From NCBI RefSeq assembly GCF_035440685.1, contig NZ_DAORMW010000031.1: a stretch of 64,000 bases of DNA. One strand, 5' to 3'. The notes beneath the pieces were generated by a model. It worked only from the letters and a program-made list of their open reading frames with translations. It did no database searches and was not told the origin of the DNA. A program made the translations under genes and the position numbers. Shown here one piece after another: positions 34,091 through 43,060 of this stretch. This DNA is from Accumulibacter appositus. GTDB lineage: Bacteria; Pseudomonadota; Gammaproteobacteria; Burkholderiales; Rhodocyclaceae. Numbering within the stretch: the stretch's first letter is position 1; every line of letters begins with the position of its first letter.

Positions 34091-35438
34091 CGATGTTGCC
34101 ATCCGGGTGACCAAGCTCGGGAAGCGCTACGAGATTTATGACGCGCCGCGTGATCGGCTCAAGCAGTTCATTCTTCCCCGCCTGCAGGGCTTCGCGAAGC
34201 TTGATCGAAAACAATATTTCCGTGAGTTCTGGGCGCTACAAGATGTTTCCTTCGAGGTCAAGAAGGGAGAAACCGCTGGCATCATCGGGAGAAACGGGTC
34301 GGGTAAATCCACCTTGTTGCAGATGATCTGCGGCACCCTGTCACCGACCAGCGGAAGTGTCGAGACCCGTGGTCGTATTGCCGCCTTGTTGGAGCTCGGC
34401 TCCGGCTTCAATCCCGAGTTCACCGGGCGTGAAAACGTCTATATGAATGCCGCCGTCCTTGGTCTCAGCAAGCAGGAAATGGAAGTCCGCTTCGACGATA
34501 TTGTCGCCTTCGCCGATATCGGCCAGTTCGTTGATCAGCCGGTAAAGACCTATTCAAGCGGCATGGTGGTGAGGCTGGCTTTTGCCGTTCAATCTCAGAT
34601 CGATCCAGATATTCTGGTCGTCGACGAAGCTCTATCGGTCGGTGACGCCAAATTCCAGGCCAAGTGTTTTGAGCGCTTGCGCCAGCTCAAAGAAAACGGC
34701 ACCAGTATTCTGCTGGTGACTCACTCCAGCGACCAGATCGTTACCCACTGTTCCACAGCCATTTTACTAAACAGCGGGCGGCAGATTGAGACTGGGGAAC
34801 CAAAACATGTTGTTAATCGCTATATGGATCTGCTGTTCGGAAAAGAAAGGAAAGTCAATGCCCCGGGGCCGGGTGGGGGTTCCGAGTTTTCCGACTCGCC
34901 CGGCGCCAAGCTTGCCGCAGCGGGCTACTTGCTCAGCGGTGTCGAAGATCATTTTTACCGGCGTTCCGGTTATAACCCGCACGAGTACCGCTGGGGCGAC
35001 GGTGATGCGGCGATTCTGGATTTTTACCTGGCCGCTGATGATGAGGTCTACCCTTCGGCGGTAAGTGTCGGGCAGCGAATCAAGTTGGTTTTGTCGATAA
35101 GGTTTCACCGGACTTTCTATCGCCCGATATTCGGCGTCACCATCAAGACCAAGGAGGGGATCCAGATCTATGGGGTCAACTCAGAAACTCTTGAATGCAG
35201 TGATTTCGTAGACTTGGGCCGGGAAAGTTCGGTGGTCCACGCAGAAGCCAGCTTTATCTGCCGCCTGGCGCCTGGCGATTATTTCATTTCCCTGGGTATC
35301 GCTTCCAAGCATGGCGAAGAAGTGGTGCCGCATGACCGCCGATACGACTCGATTCACCTGCAGGTGCGGCCGAACAGCACCTTCTTTGGAATTGCCGATC
35401 TGGCCCTTGAGATGAGTGCAAAAGAGATTGCAACGTGA
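34080..35438 (+). CDS. wzt: ABC exporter ATPase with glycan-binding domain (Wzt)
   Basis: A 452-residue ATP-binding subunit. Walker A GRNGSGKST is near residue 67, with the ABC signature YSSGMVVRLAFA and Walker B ILVVDEALSVGD. Residues about 280-440 form a C-terminal beta-sandwich (SVGQRIKLVLSIRFHRTF, then PGDYFISLGIASKHGEEV), like the carbohydrate-binding domain of O9a/O8-type Wzt. That domain recognises a modified chain end, which makes the WbdD-like genes next to it coherent. The start overlaps wzm by 11 bases. The last nine codons also lie inside the duplicated tract that recurs at 39520. Confidence 0.93.
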   Translation: MSSDDVAIRVTKLGKRYEIYDAPRDRLKQFILPRLQGFAKLDRKQYFREFWALQDVSFEVKKGETAGIIGRNGSGKSTLLQMICGTLSPTSGSVETRGRIAALLELGSGFNPEFTGRENVYMNAAVLGLSKQEMEVRFDDIVAFADIGQFVDQPVKTYSSGMVVRLAFAVQSQIDPDILVVDEALSVGDAKFQAKCFERLRQLKENGTSILLVTHSSDQIVTHCSTAILLNSGRQIETGEPKHVVNRYMDLLFGKERKVNAPGPGGGSEFSDSPGAKLAAAGYLLSGVEDHFYRRSGYNPHEYRWGDGDAAILDFYLAADDEVYPSAVSVGQRIKLVLSIRFHRTFYRPIFGVTIKTKEGIQIYGVNSETLECSDFVDLGRESSVVHAEASFICRLAPGDYFISLGIASKHGEEVVPHDRRYDSIHLQVRPNSTFFGIADLALEMSAKEIAT

Positions 35439-37104
35439 AAAATGTTGTTGAAGAAGCGAACTATATTCTTGACCCCGCTAGCGGGGTCTGGATGAGTCCG
35501 ATCTACGAGGGCATCACATACAGTGACGGTGACGAGGTCGAAACGCGGATAGGCTCTATAATAGCGAATGCCTCGGATGTCTCCGTCTTTTCCACCGAGC
35601 TCCGGGAGTTCTGCGTAGACTGGCCTTCGCTTTACCATTTGAGCTCGACCCGGGCCAATGTCCTGCGCCCCTTCGAGCCTATTCTGAACGGCGACGTCCT
35701 CGAAATCGGCGCCGGTTGCGGCGCCATAACCCGTTATCTTGGCGAACGGGGCCTTAATGTTTTAGCGCTTGAGGGCAGTCCGCGCCGTGCGGCTATCGCC
35801 CGTTCCAGAACGCGTGACTTAGAGAGTGTAACGGTGCTCGCCGAAAAGTTCGATCAGTTTCAGTGCGCGCACCAGTTCGACGTGATTACCCTGATCGGGG
35901 TGCTTGAATACGCCAGTTTGTTCACCGCGGGCGATAATCCCCATCTTGCCATGCTCGATCGCGTACGCTCGCTTCTAAAGCCGGACGGGAAGTTGATTGT
36001 CGCCATCGAAAATCAATTGGGGCTGAAGTATTTTGCGGGCGCACCCGAGGATCACCATAGCCTGCCGATGTATGGTGTCGAAGGACGCTATCGGGGCAAG
36101 GAGGCAGAGACCTTCGGTCACCAGGTTCTGCTCGGTCTGCTCGCCAGCGCCGGCCTGCCCTACTGCGAGACGCTGGCGCCGTTTCCCGATTACAAGATGC
36201 CGATATCCGTCATTACCGAGGAAGGTGCCTCGGCGAGCGATTTCGATGCGGCGGCGCTGGCCTGGCAAAGCGTCGGAAAAGACCCGCAGTTGCCGGATAC
36301 GACCTCGTTTTCCTTGGAGCTGGCGTGGCCGGTCGTGACTAGAAACGCTCTGACCATCGAACTCGCCAATTCATTTCTTGTCGTCGCGTCGAAGCAAGCT
36401 GGGAAGTCCATAGAGAAGGGATGTCTAGCGTTTCATTACAGTACCGACAGGGCGCCTGCTTACTGCAAGGAAACCATCTTTTCTCGCGACCGCAGGGGTG
36501 CGATAGCACTTGCCTGTCACCTGCCGTCGGGGAGTAACGGGCAAGCAGCACTCGAACGCGGAAAACTAAGCTATCGCCGCCCCGAACCTTCCCTGTATGT
36601 CCTCGGCGTACCGCTGTCGTATCGATTTGTCAAGATTGTTGCCTCTCCCGGCTGGTCGATTCAACAATGTACCGAGTATTTTGCCAACTATCTCGACATC
36701 CTTCTGACCTCCCTGCGGAGTGAAGGAAGCGCACTGACCACTCTTGGTCAGGGAAGTGTGTTGCCTGGCGACTACCTTGACGCCACGCCGGCAAACATCA
36801 TCATCGACCGCAGCGGTGTTGCCAGTCTGGTTGATCGCGAATGGTACTCGTCGGAAGGCGTTCCGCTCGACTACCTGCTTTTTCGATCGATCATGTCGCT
36901 TCTGGGAAGTGTTTCAAGATTTGCCGCTCCTGCCGATGGCGAACCAACCAGTCGTGGTGGGTTTACGCTGGCAATCATGGGGCGTCTCGGCTTTTCTGCC
37001 GATGATAAAGATATTGCCGCTTTCCTGGAGTTGGAATCGGACTTGGGCGCCTTCTCGTCAGGTAGTGCAAGCAGAAGATTTCTGACCTGGTCTCCGGAGC
37101 AAAG
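35412..37104 (+). repeat. Long direct repeat, left copy (1693 bp)
   Basis: From the last nine codons of wzt (ATGAGTGCAAAAGAG) through most of the WbdD-like gene, this matches 39520-41212 at a constant offset of 4108 bases, with no difference seen in the stretches compared by eye. The match stops sharply: G/A differ at 35411/39519, and C/T at 37105/41213. Beyond the right end the two genes stay alignable but are clearly diverged for about 110 bases. Confidence 0.9.
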
Positions 37105-37552
37105 CCTTCCCGGCCTCGCTACGGCCACCGCCGTTGCCAGTCTTGAGGAGCGCCTGAACGTGACTCTTGAGGCCAAGGAAAACGCCGAGAAGTGGGCTTA
37201 TTCACACTTGGCGGAAGTTCAACGGCTGCAGCGTCAACTGATAGCGACGGAGGATGCCAAGGCTGCCGCGGAGAGTTTGGCGTACTCGCGCGCGATAGAG
37301 CTCAATCGCCTGCAGGCGCCTCTGGCAACGAAAGACACGGAAAAAGAAGGAGCCGAAGCGCTCACCGCAGAGCGGCGTGACAAGCAGCCTCCCGTTCAAT
37401 CGCAGCTTGATGACTTGAAAGCTGAAAACCAGCGCCTGCAAAGTCATTTGACTGCCAGAATTGCAGACTTGGCCAAGATTCACCAGAGTGCTGGCTACAA
37501 GCTGCTAGCAGCCTTAGGGGTAGTTCCAAAAACGGGGCGAGCTGATGACTGA
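35435..37552 (+). CDS. WbdD-like methyltransferase/kinase/coiled-coil protein, long form
   Basis: A 705-residue three-part protein. Residues about 85-200 are a SAM methyltransferase (GDVLEIGAGCGAITRYLGE, then LEGSPRRAAIARSR and LIGVLEYASL). Residues about 300-500 are kinase-like, with LPGDYLDATPANIIIDRSG and LVDREWYS in place of the catalytic and metal loops. Residues about 565-690 are a heptad-rich coiled coil (LEERLNVTLEAKENAEKWAY onward). This is the order found in WbdD, which caps O-antigen chains and uses its coiled coil as a length ruler. GTG 35435 overlaps the wzt stop (GTGA). The first 557 codons are the same as in the gene at 39543. Confidence 0.8.
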   Translation: MKNVVEEANYILDPASGVWMSPIYEGITYSDGDEVETRIGSIIANASDVSVFSTELREFCVDWPSLYHLSSTRANVLRPFEPILNGDVLEIGAGCGAITRYLGERGLNVLALEGSPRRAAIARSRTRDLESVTVLAEKFDQFQCAHQFDVITLIGVLEYASLFTAGDNPHLAMLDRVRSLLKPDGKLIVAIENQLGLKYFAGAPEDHHSLPMYGVEGRYRGKEAETFGHQVLLGLLASAGLPYCETLAPFPDYKMPISVITEEGASASDFDAAALAWQSVGKDPQLPDTTSFSLELAWPVVTRNALTIELANSFLVVASKQAGKSIEKGCLAFHYSTDRAPAYCKETIFSRDRRGAIALACHLPSGSNGQAALERGKLSYRRPEPSLYVLGVPLSYRFVKIVASPGWSIQQCTEYFANYLDILLTSLRSEGSALTTLGQGSVLPGDYLDATPANIIIDRSGVASLVDREWYSSEGVPLDYLLFRSIMSLLGSVSRFAAPADGEPTSRGGFTLAIMGRLGFSADDKDIAAFLELESDLGAFSSGSASRRFLTWSPEQSLPGLATATAVASLEERLNVTLEAKENAEKWAYSHLAEVQRLQRQLIATEDAKAAAESLAYSRAIELNRLQAPLATKDTEKEGAEALTAERRDKQPPVQSQLDDLKAENQRLQSHLTARIADLAKIHQSAGYKLLAALGVVPKTGRADD

Positions 37553-39167
37553 GCTCTTGTGGTCTGTGGATTCCTTGCTCATAAAGGAAAACGTACTCTT
37601 CTCGTTCGGCTGGATCTTCCATGAGAGCCAAGAAATTGCTTTGCTTCGCTTGCGAGTCGATTTCAAAGGGAAGAAAAAGCTTCCACCCGGATACCTTGTA
37701 GCCAATGCGGGAAAGCCTCGTCGCGATGTTGAGCTGGCTTTCCCGGATAAAAAACGAGCGCTACACTCTGGGTATGTCGTTTTTGGCGCTTTTCCAAACG
37801 CTGCTCCGCCGGATTCAATCACTCTCGAATGCTCGCTGGCGGATGGTTCCGTACTCGAACGCACTGTCTCGGCTTCGAGCGTGGTTGGGCGCGCTGATGA
37901 GAAAGCGGCGCAACAACCGAGGCTCCGACAACTCGGCGTCTCCTTCACGCAAGGAGTGCGGCTTTTGGGAGCGGGGCGATTCAAGGAGCTGCTCGTTAAA
38001 GCCATGCGCAGGTTTTCACAGAGGCCAGTAGCCGCGCCGGATCATTCCCCAGACATAGGCGATCTCCTGGGAGAGGATGAAAGGAGTGACGTGTGTGTGA
38101 TTGTCGATCACGATCTTGGCGGCGGTGCCAACCAGTATCGAGATCGCCTGATCAATTCGGTTATCAGCGAGGGGCGCAGCGCCGTCCTTCTGACCTACGA
38201 CGTGTCGACGCTTTCGCATTTAATTGTTATTAGAAATAGGCGATTGAATGTCCGGTATTCAATTTCTGGAACGGCGGATCTATTTGGCATTGTAAAAGGC
38301 CTCGCTGTCAATGAAATCGTCTACAACACGGCTGTGTCTTTTGTGCAGCCTGAAGAGATTCCGGAGCTTCTTATCCACTTGAAGAAGCTCACTGGCGCGC
38401 AGCTAAAGGTTCTCGTCCACGATTTCTACCTTGTCTGTCCCTCGCACTTTCTCTTAGACTTCCAGGGAAAGTTCTGCGATATCCCGGATACTGGAATCTG
38501 CTCAAATTGCTTGCCAAAAAACCAGCAAGAATTCGCAACGCTTTTTGTTCCGCGCGACATGCGCATGTGGCGTAAAATATGGGGCGCTTTTCTCGTGGCA
38601 GCCGACCAGATCGTCGCCTTTTCCAACAGCACGGCGCAGTTGTTGCTGAAGGCCTACCCACAGGTCGACCGCTCACGAGTATCGATCACGCCCCACAGGG
38701 TTGAGCACCTGACGAGCGGCGTTGTAAGGCTACGAGACAAGGGGCGCTTGTGTATCGGAGTGGTCGGCCACATCGCCTTTCACAAAGGCGCCAACTTCGT
38801 TCAAGCGCTCGCAAGAGAGATCAAGGATCGCGGTGCAGAGCTGAGCATCGTTGTGATCGGCTCCATCGAGGCGCACTGTGAGCCTTCGGTCGTCCGCCAA
38901 ACCGGCGCCTATAAGCATAGCGAATTGCCAGGCATCATTGAGGCGTCTGGAGCCAACGTTATGCTTTTTCCTTCGATTTGCCCAGAGACCTTCTCGTACG
39001 TGGTTCAGGAGTTGATGGAGCTGCGATTGCCGGTGGCAGCATTCAATTTTGGCGCGCCCGCCGAGCGGCTGGGTTCGTATGAGAAGGGTCTGGTCTTGAC
39101 GTCAATGGAACCGGCAAGCGTCCTTGACGAGCTCATTGCGTTTCACCGTGAGATCTACCTTGAGTAG
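37545..39167 (+). CDS. GT4-like glycosyltransferase with N-terminal beta domain, copy 1
   Basis: A 540-residue protein. Residues 1-100 form a beta-rich domain (FSFGWIFHESQEIALLRLRV ... HSGYVVFGAFP). From residue about 180 a GT-B glycosyltransferase follows: VIVDHDLGGGANQYRDRLI, a four-Cys segment (CPSHFLLD ... FCDIP ... CSNCLPKN) that could bind zinc, then IGVVGHIAFHKGANFVQAL and PSICPETFSYVVQELMELRL as the donor site. It starts eight bases inside the WbdD-like gene. It is a diverged paralogue of the gene at 41422, roughly two-thirds identical by eye. It probably builds or caps the O-polysaccharide. Confidence 0.85.
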   Translation: MTELLWSVDSLLIKENVLFSFGWIFHESQEIALLRLRVDFKGKKKLPPGYLVANAGKPRRDVELAFPDKKRALHSGYVVFGAFPNAAPPDSITLECSLADGSVLERTVSASSVVGRADEKAAQQPRLRQLGVSFTQGVRLLGAGRFKELLVKAMRRFSQRPVAAPDHSPDIGDLLGEDERSDVCVIVDHDLGGGANQYRDRLINSVISEGRSAVLLTYDVSTLSHLIVIRNRRLNVRYSISGTADLFGIVKGLAVNEIVYNTAVSFVQPEEIPELLIHLKKLTGAQLKVLVHDFYLVCPSHFLLDFQGKFCDIPDTGICSNCLPKNQQEFATLFVPRDMRMWRKIWGAFLVAADQIVAFSNSTAQLLLKAYPQVDRSRVSITPHRVEHLTSGVVRLRDKGRLCIGVVGHIAFHKGANFVQALAREIKDRGAELSIVVIGSIEAHCEPSVVRQTGAYKHSELPGIIEASGANVMLFPSICPETFSYVVQELMELRLPVAAFNFGAPAERLGSYEKGLVLTSMEPASVLDELIAFHREIYLE

Positions 39168-39519
39168 TGACGGTTGGTCGCCCTGCCATTCCACCAGTTC
39201 TCACGAGTTGTCAGGGCGCGGTCGCCGGTCCCGGTATTCCGCTGGTCATTTGGCGATTGGAAAGCACGAGTCCTTCTCTTGTGGCCTTTCTTCGCAGAAC
39301 GGACGGCAGCCTGTAAAGGCTCGGTCGGATCAGGAAGTCAATCAGCCGGCTGCAATTGTTAATCGGAGAAAACAGCAGGTCACTCGTCGCGATCGAGTGC
39401 ACATGCTAAGCGAGTGCTTGGCGCAGCAGTGGCGCCGAATGATCGCCGATATGGCTCGACTAAAACAACTACGGCCGAAAAGAACGCGGTGGTCTGCACC
39501 GCTGCTCTAGGACAAAAAA
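39168..39519 (+). other. Intergenic spacer before the duplicated tract
   Basis: A gap in an otherwise overlapping gene run. No conserved reading frame is recognised. It ends in a run of A (AAAAAAA) directly against the copied wzt tail. It may be what remains of the sequence that preceded the second WbdD-like gene before the 1693-bp tract was copied in. Confidence 0.4.
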
Positions 39520-41212
39520 ATGAGTGCAAAAGAGATTGCAACGTGAAAAATGTTGTTGAAGAAGCGAACTATATTCTTGACCCCGCTAGCGGGGTCTGGA
39601 TGAGTCCGATCTACGAGGGCATCACATACAGTGACGGTGACGAGGTCGAAACGCGGATAGGCTCTATAATAGCGAATGCCTCGGATGTCTCCGTCTTTTC
39701 CACCGAGCTCCGGGAGTTCTGCGTAGACTGGCCTTCGCTTTACCATTTGAGCTCGACCCGGGCCAATGTCCTGCGCCCCTTCGAGCCTATTCTGAACGGC
39801 GACGTCCTCGAAATCGGCGCCGGTTGCGGCGCCATAACCCGTTATCTTGGCGAACGGGGCCTTAATGTTTTAGCGCTTGAGGGCAGTCCGCGCCGTGCGG
39901 CTATCGCCCGTTCCAGAACGCGTGACTTAGAGAGTGTAACGGTGCTCGCCGAAAAGTTCGATCAGTTTCAGTGCGCGCACCAGTTCGACGTGATTACCCT
40001 GATCGGGGTGCTTGAATACGCCAGTTTGTTCACCGCGGGCGATAATCCCCATCTTGCCATGCTCGATCGCGTACGCTCGCTTCTAAAGCCGGACGGGAAG
40101 TTGATTGTCGCCATCGAAAATCAATTGGGGCTGAAGTATTTTGCGGGCGCACCCGAGGATCACCATAGCCTGCCGATGTATGGTGTCGAAGGACGCTATC
40201 GGGGCAAGGAGGCAGAGACCTTCGGTCACCAGGTTCTGCTCGGTCTGCTCGCCAGCGCCGGCCTGCCCTACTGCGAGACGCTGGCGCCGTTTCCCGATTA
40301 CAAGATGCCGATATCCGTCATTACCGAGGAAGGTGCCTCGGCGAGCGATTTCGATGCGGCGGCGCTGGCCTGGCAAAGCGTCGGAAAAGACCCGCAGTTG
40401 CCGGATACGACCTCGTTTTCCTTGGAGCTGGCGTGGCCGGTCGTGACTAGAAACGCTCTGACCATCGAACTCGCCAATTCATTTCTTGTCGTCGCGTCGA
40501 AGCAAGCTGGGAAGTCCATAGAGAAGGGATGTCTAGCGTTTCATTACAGTACCGACAGGGCGCCTGCTTACTGCAAGGAAACCATCTTTTCTCGCGACCG
40601 CAGGGGTGCGATAGCACTTGCCTGTCACCTGCCGTCGGGGAGTAACGGGCAAGCAGCACTCGAACGCGGAAAACTAAGCTATCGCCGCCCCGAACCTTCC
40701 CTGTATGTCCTCGGCGTACCGCTGTCGTATCGATTTGTCAAGATTGTTGCCTCTCCCGGCTGGTCGATTCAACAATGTACCGAGTATTTTGCCAACTATC
40801 TCGACATCCTTCTGACCTCCCTGCGGAGTGAAGGAAGCGCACTGACCACTCTTGGTCAGGGAAGTGTGTTGCCTGGCGACTACCTTGACGCCACGCCGGC
40901 AAACATCATCATCGACCGCAGCGGTGTTGCCAGTCTGGTTGATCGCGAATGGTACTCGTCGGAAGGCGTTCCGCTCGACTACCTGCTTTTTCGATCGATC
41001 ATGTCGCTTCTGGGAAGTGTTTCAAGATTTGCCGCTCCTGCCGATGGCGAACCAACCAGTCGTGGTGGGTTTACGCTGGCAATCATGGGGCGTCTCGGCT
41101 TTTCTGCCGATGATAAAGATATTGCCGCTTTCCTGGAGTTGGAATCGGACTTGGGCGCCTTCTCGTCAGGTAGTGCAAGCAGAAGATTTCTGACCTGGTC
41201 TCCGGAGCAAAG
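39520..41212 (+). repeat. Long direct repeat, right copy (1693 bp)
   Basis: Second copy of 35412-37104. Its first 27 bases encode the wzt C-terminus (MSAKEIAT and stop), which has no function here, so the tract was most likely copied from the left position. Translations in several frames agree in length and content between the copies, confirming identity at DNA level and not only in the protein. Confidence 0.9.
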
Positions 41213-41429
41213 TCTTCCTGGCCTCGACGCGTCCAACGCTGTCACCAGTCTTGAGGCGCGTTTGGCAGCAACGCTTGAGGCAAAGGAAGCCGCCGAGAAG
41301 TGGGCATACTCCCGCTTGGCGGAAGTCGAATTGCTGCGGGCCGAACGGAAACAACTAGAGGCTAGCTTGGGCCATAGGTTGATGAGGGTCTTGCGATATT
41401 GTACTGGAAGGAGAAGGCCAAATGCCTGA
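39543..41429 (+). CDS. WbdD-like methyltransferase/kinase protein, short coiled coil
   Basis: A 628-residue relative of the gene at 35435. The methyltransferase and kinase-like parts (through SPEQSLPGL, residue about 560) are the same sequence. The remaining 68 residues are a diverged and much shorter helix (SLEARLAATLEAKEAAEKWA, then RLAEVELLRAERKQLEA), ending in a basic tail. If the coiled coil measures chain length as in WbdD, the two proteins would set different lengths or compete for one chain. GTG 39543 corresponds to the start in the first copy; an in-frame start at 39414 has no support. Confidence 0.8.
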   Translation: MKNVVEEANYILDPASGVWMSPIYEGITYSDGDEVETRIGSIIANASDVSVFSTELREFCVDWPSLYHLSSTRANVLRPFEPILNGDVLEIGAGCGAITRYLGERGLNVLALEGSPRRAAIARSRTRDLESVTVLAEKFDQFQCAHQFDVITLIGVLEYASLFTAGDNPHLAMLDRVRSLLKPDGKLIVAIENQLGLKYFAGAPEDHHSLPMYGVEGRYRGKEAETFGHQVLLGLLASAGLPYCETLAPFPDYKMPISVITEEGASASDFDAAALAWQSVGKDPQLPDTTSFSLELAWPVVTRNALTIELANSFLVVASKQAGKSIEKGCLAFHYSTDRAPAYCKETIFSRDRRGAIALACHLPSGSNGQAALERGKLSYRRPEPSLYVLGVPLSYRFVKIVASPGWSIQQCTEYFANYLDILLTSLRSEGSALTTLGQGSVLPGDYLDATPANIIIDRSGVASLVDREWYSSEGVPLDYLLFRSIMSLLGSVSRFAAPADGEPTSRGGFTLAIMGRLGFSADDKDIAAFLELESDLGAFSSGSASRRFLTWSPEQSLPGLDASNAVTSLEARLAATLEAKEAAEKWAYSRLAEVELLRAERKQLEASLGHRLMRVLRYCTGRRRPNA

Positions 41430-43053
41430 GGTTTTCTCCTGCGTCGAGTCATTGGTTATCAAGGATGGTGCGGTTTTCGGTTTTGGATGGATTTTTCATG
41501 AACAGCAAGAAATAACAGCGCTTCGCTTGCGCTTGAGCCTTACCAAGGAGAAGTTTTCATCGGTCGAGCATGTTGCGGCGACCATGGGAAAATCTCGGGA
41601 AGACGTCCAGGAAAAGTTTGTAGGCCAAGCGAGAGCCTTGCACTCCGGATTTGTGCTCCTCGGGGCCTTCCCGGTAGCCGCGCAGATCGATGCCATTGTT
41701 TTGGAATGTTCCTTGGCAGATGGATCGTTGGTGGAAATACCTGTCGATAATTCCAGCGTGGTTCAGTTCTCCAGTAGCGCCGCGGGTGAAAAGAATAAGC
41801 TGATGCTCCGGCAGTTTGGTGTTTTTCTTAAACGGGGGGTGCGCCTCATTCGCGCGGGAAAGCTGTCGTCTCTAGTCGAGAAAGCGGGGCGATACCTCAA
41901 AGGTCGGCCACGGACGGCGCTGCGTGGGCCCGGCGACCTGGTTGCTATTTTCCAAGAGGACGAGAGAAGGGATCTGTCTATCATTGTCGATCACGATCTT
42001 GGTGGCGGCGCCAATCACTACCGCAACCGTTTGGTCGATGCAATCATCGAAGAAGGCCGAAGTGCGATTGTCATGACATATCACGTGCCAACGCTTTCGC
42101 ACATGTTGATCCTCTGGAATAAGCGAGTGCACCTCAGGTATGCGATTCCTGACAGGCAATTTTTTCTGGAGGCCGTCAAACAGCTTTCCGTAAGTGAGAT
42201 AGTTTATAATACGGCGGTATCATTCATCAAGCCGGACGAAATTCCGCAACTGTTGATCGGCTTGAAGGCACTCACCGGCGCGCACCTCAAGATTCTTGCA
42301 CACGATTACTTTCTTGTCTGTCCCTCTCATTTCCTGCTCGACTACGAAGGAAAGTACTGCCATATCCCAGAGGCCAGCGTGTGCGCGAAATGCTTGCCGA
42401 AAAACCAGCAGGGTTTTGCAACGCTGTTTGTCGAACGTGATATCCGCAAGTGGCGTGCCATATGGGGCTCTCTTTTCGCTGCCGCGGACGAGATTGTCGC
42501 CTTTTCCAATAACACGGCGCAATTGTTGATCAAGGCATACCCCCAGCTTGACAGAGCGAGAGTGTCGATCACGCCTCATAAAGTCGAACATCTGACGAGT
42601 GGCCCTGTGCGGGTGCGGAACACGGACCCGCTATGTATCGGTGTCGTCGGCCACATCGGTTTTCACAAAGGCGCGGCGTTTGTCCAGGCACTCGCCCGCG
42701 AGATCAAGGATCGCGATACCAACCTGAAAATCGTGGTGATCGGGTCTCTCGAAGCGCGCTCTGAACCTTCCGTCGTCAGCCAGACGGGCGCTTACCAGCA
42801 TGACGAGTTGGCGGGCATGATTGAGAGGTGTGGAGCCAACGTCATGCTCTTCCCATCGATTTGCCCGGAAACCTTTTCTTATGTTGTTCAGGAGTTGATC
42901 GACCTGAAATTGCCCGTCGCGTCGTTCAATTTTGGCGCACCTGCCGAGAGACTGGCGTGCTATCCAAACGGACTGGTACTGGCGTCCATGGATCCAGCGA
43001 GAGTCCTTGATGAACTGATTTCCTTTCACCGCAAAATATACCTTTCGCCCTGA
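41422..43053 (+). CDS. GT4-like glycosyltransferase with N-terminal beta domain, copy 2
   Basis: A 543-residue paralogue of the protein at 37545, with the same layout: N-terminal domain (FGFGWIFHEQQEITALRLRL ... HSGFVLLGAFP), IIVDHDLGGGANHYRNRLV, the four-Cys segment (CPSHFLLD ... YCHIP ... CAKCLPKN), IGVVGHIGFHKGAAFVQAL and PSICPETFSYVVQELIDLKL. It overlaps the end of the short WbdD-like gene by eight bases, the same overlap as in the first pair. The WbdD-like + glycosyltransferase unit was therefore duplicated as a module. It may add a related but different sugar (inference). Confidence 0.85.
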   Translation: MPEVFSCVESLVIKDGAVFGFGWIFHEQQEITALRLRLSLTKEKFSSVEHVAATMGKSREDVQEKFVGQARALHSGFVLLGAFPVAAQIDAIVLECSLADGSLVEIPVDNSSVVQFSSSAAGEKNKLMLRQFGVFLKRGVRLIRAGKLSSLVEKAGRYLKGRPRTALRGPGDLVAIFQEDERRDLSIIVDHDLGGGANHYRNRLVDAIIEEGRSAIVMTYHVPTLSHMLILWNKRVHLRYAIPDRQFFLEAVKQLSVSEIVYNTAVSFIKPDEIPQLLIGLKALTGAHLKILAHDYFLVCPSHFLLDYEGKYCHIPEASVCAKCLPKNQQGFATLFVERDIRKWRAIWGSLFAAADEIVAFSNNTAQLLIKAYPQLDRARVSITPHKVEHLTSGPVRVRNTDPLCIGVVGHIGFHKGAAFVQALAREIKDRDTNLKIVVIGSLEARSEPSVVSQTGAYQHDELAGMIERCGANVMLFPSICPETFSYVVQELIDLKLPVASFNFGAPAERLACYPNGLVLASMDPARVLDELISFHRKIYLSP

Positions 43054-43060
43054 GGTTTCC

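Noticed and set aside
35412..41212. Treating the long repeat as an insertion sequence
   Set aside because: It contains no transposase and no terminal inverted repeats; its borders fall inside genes, as expected of recombination between paralogues.
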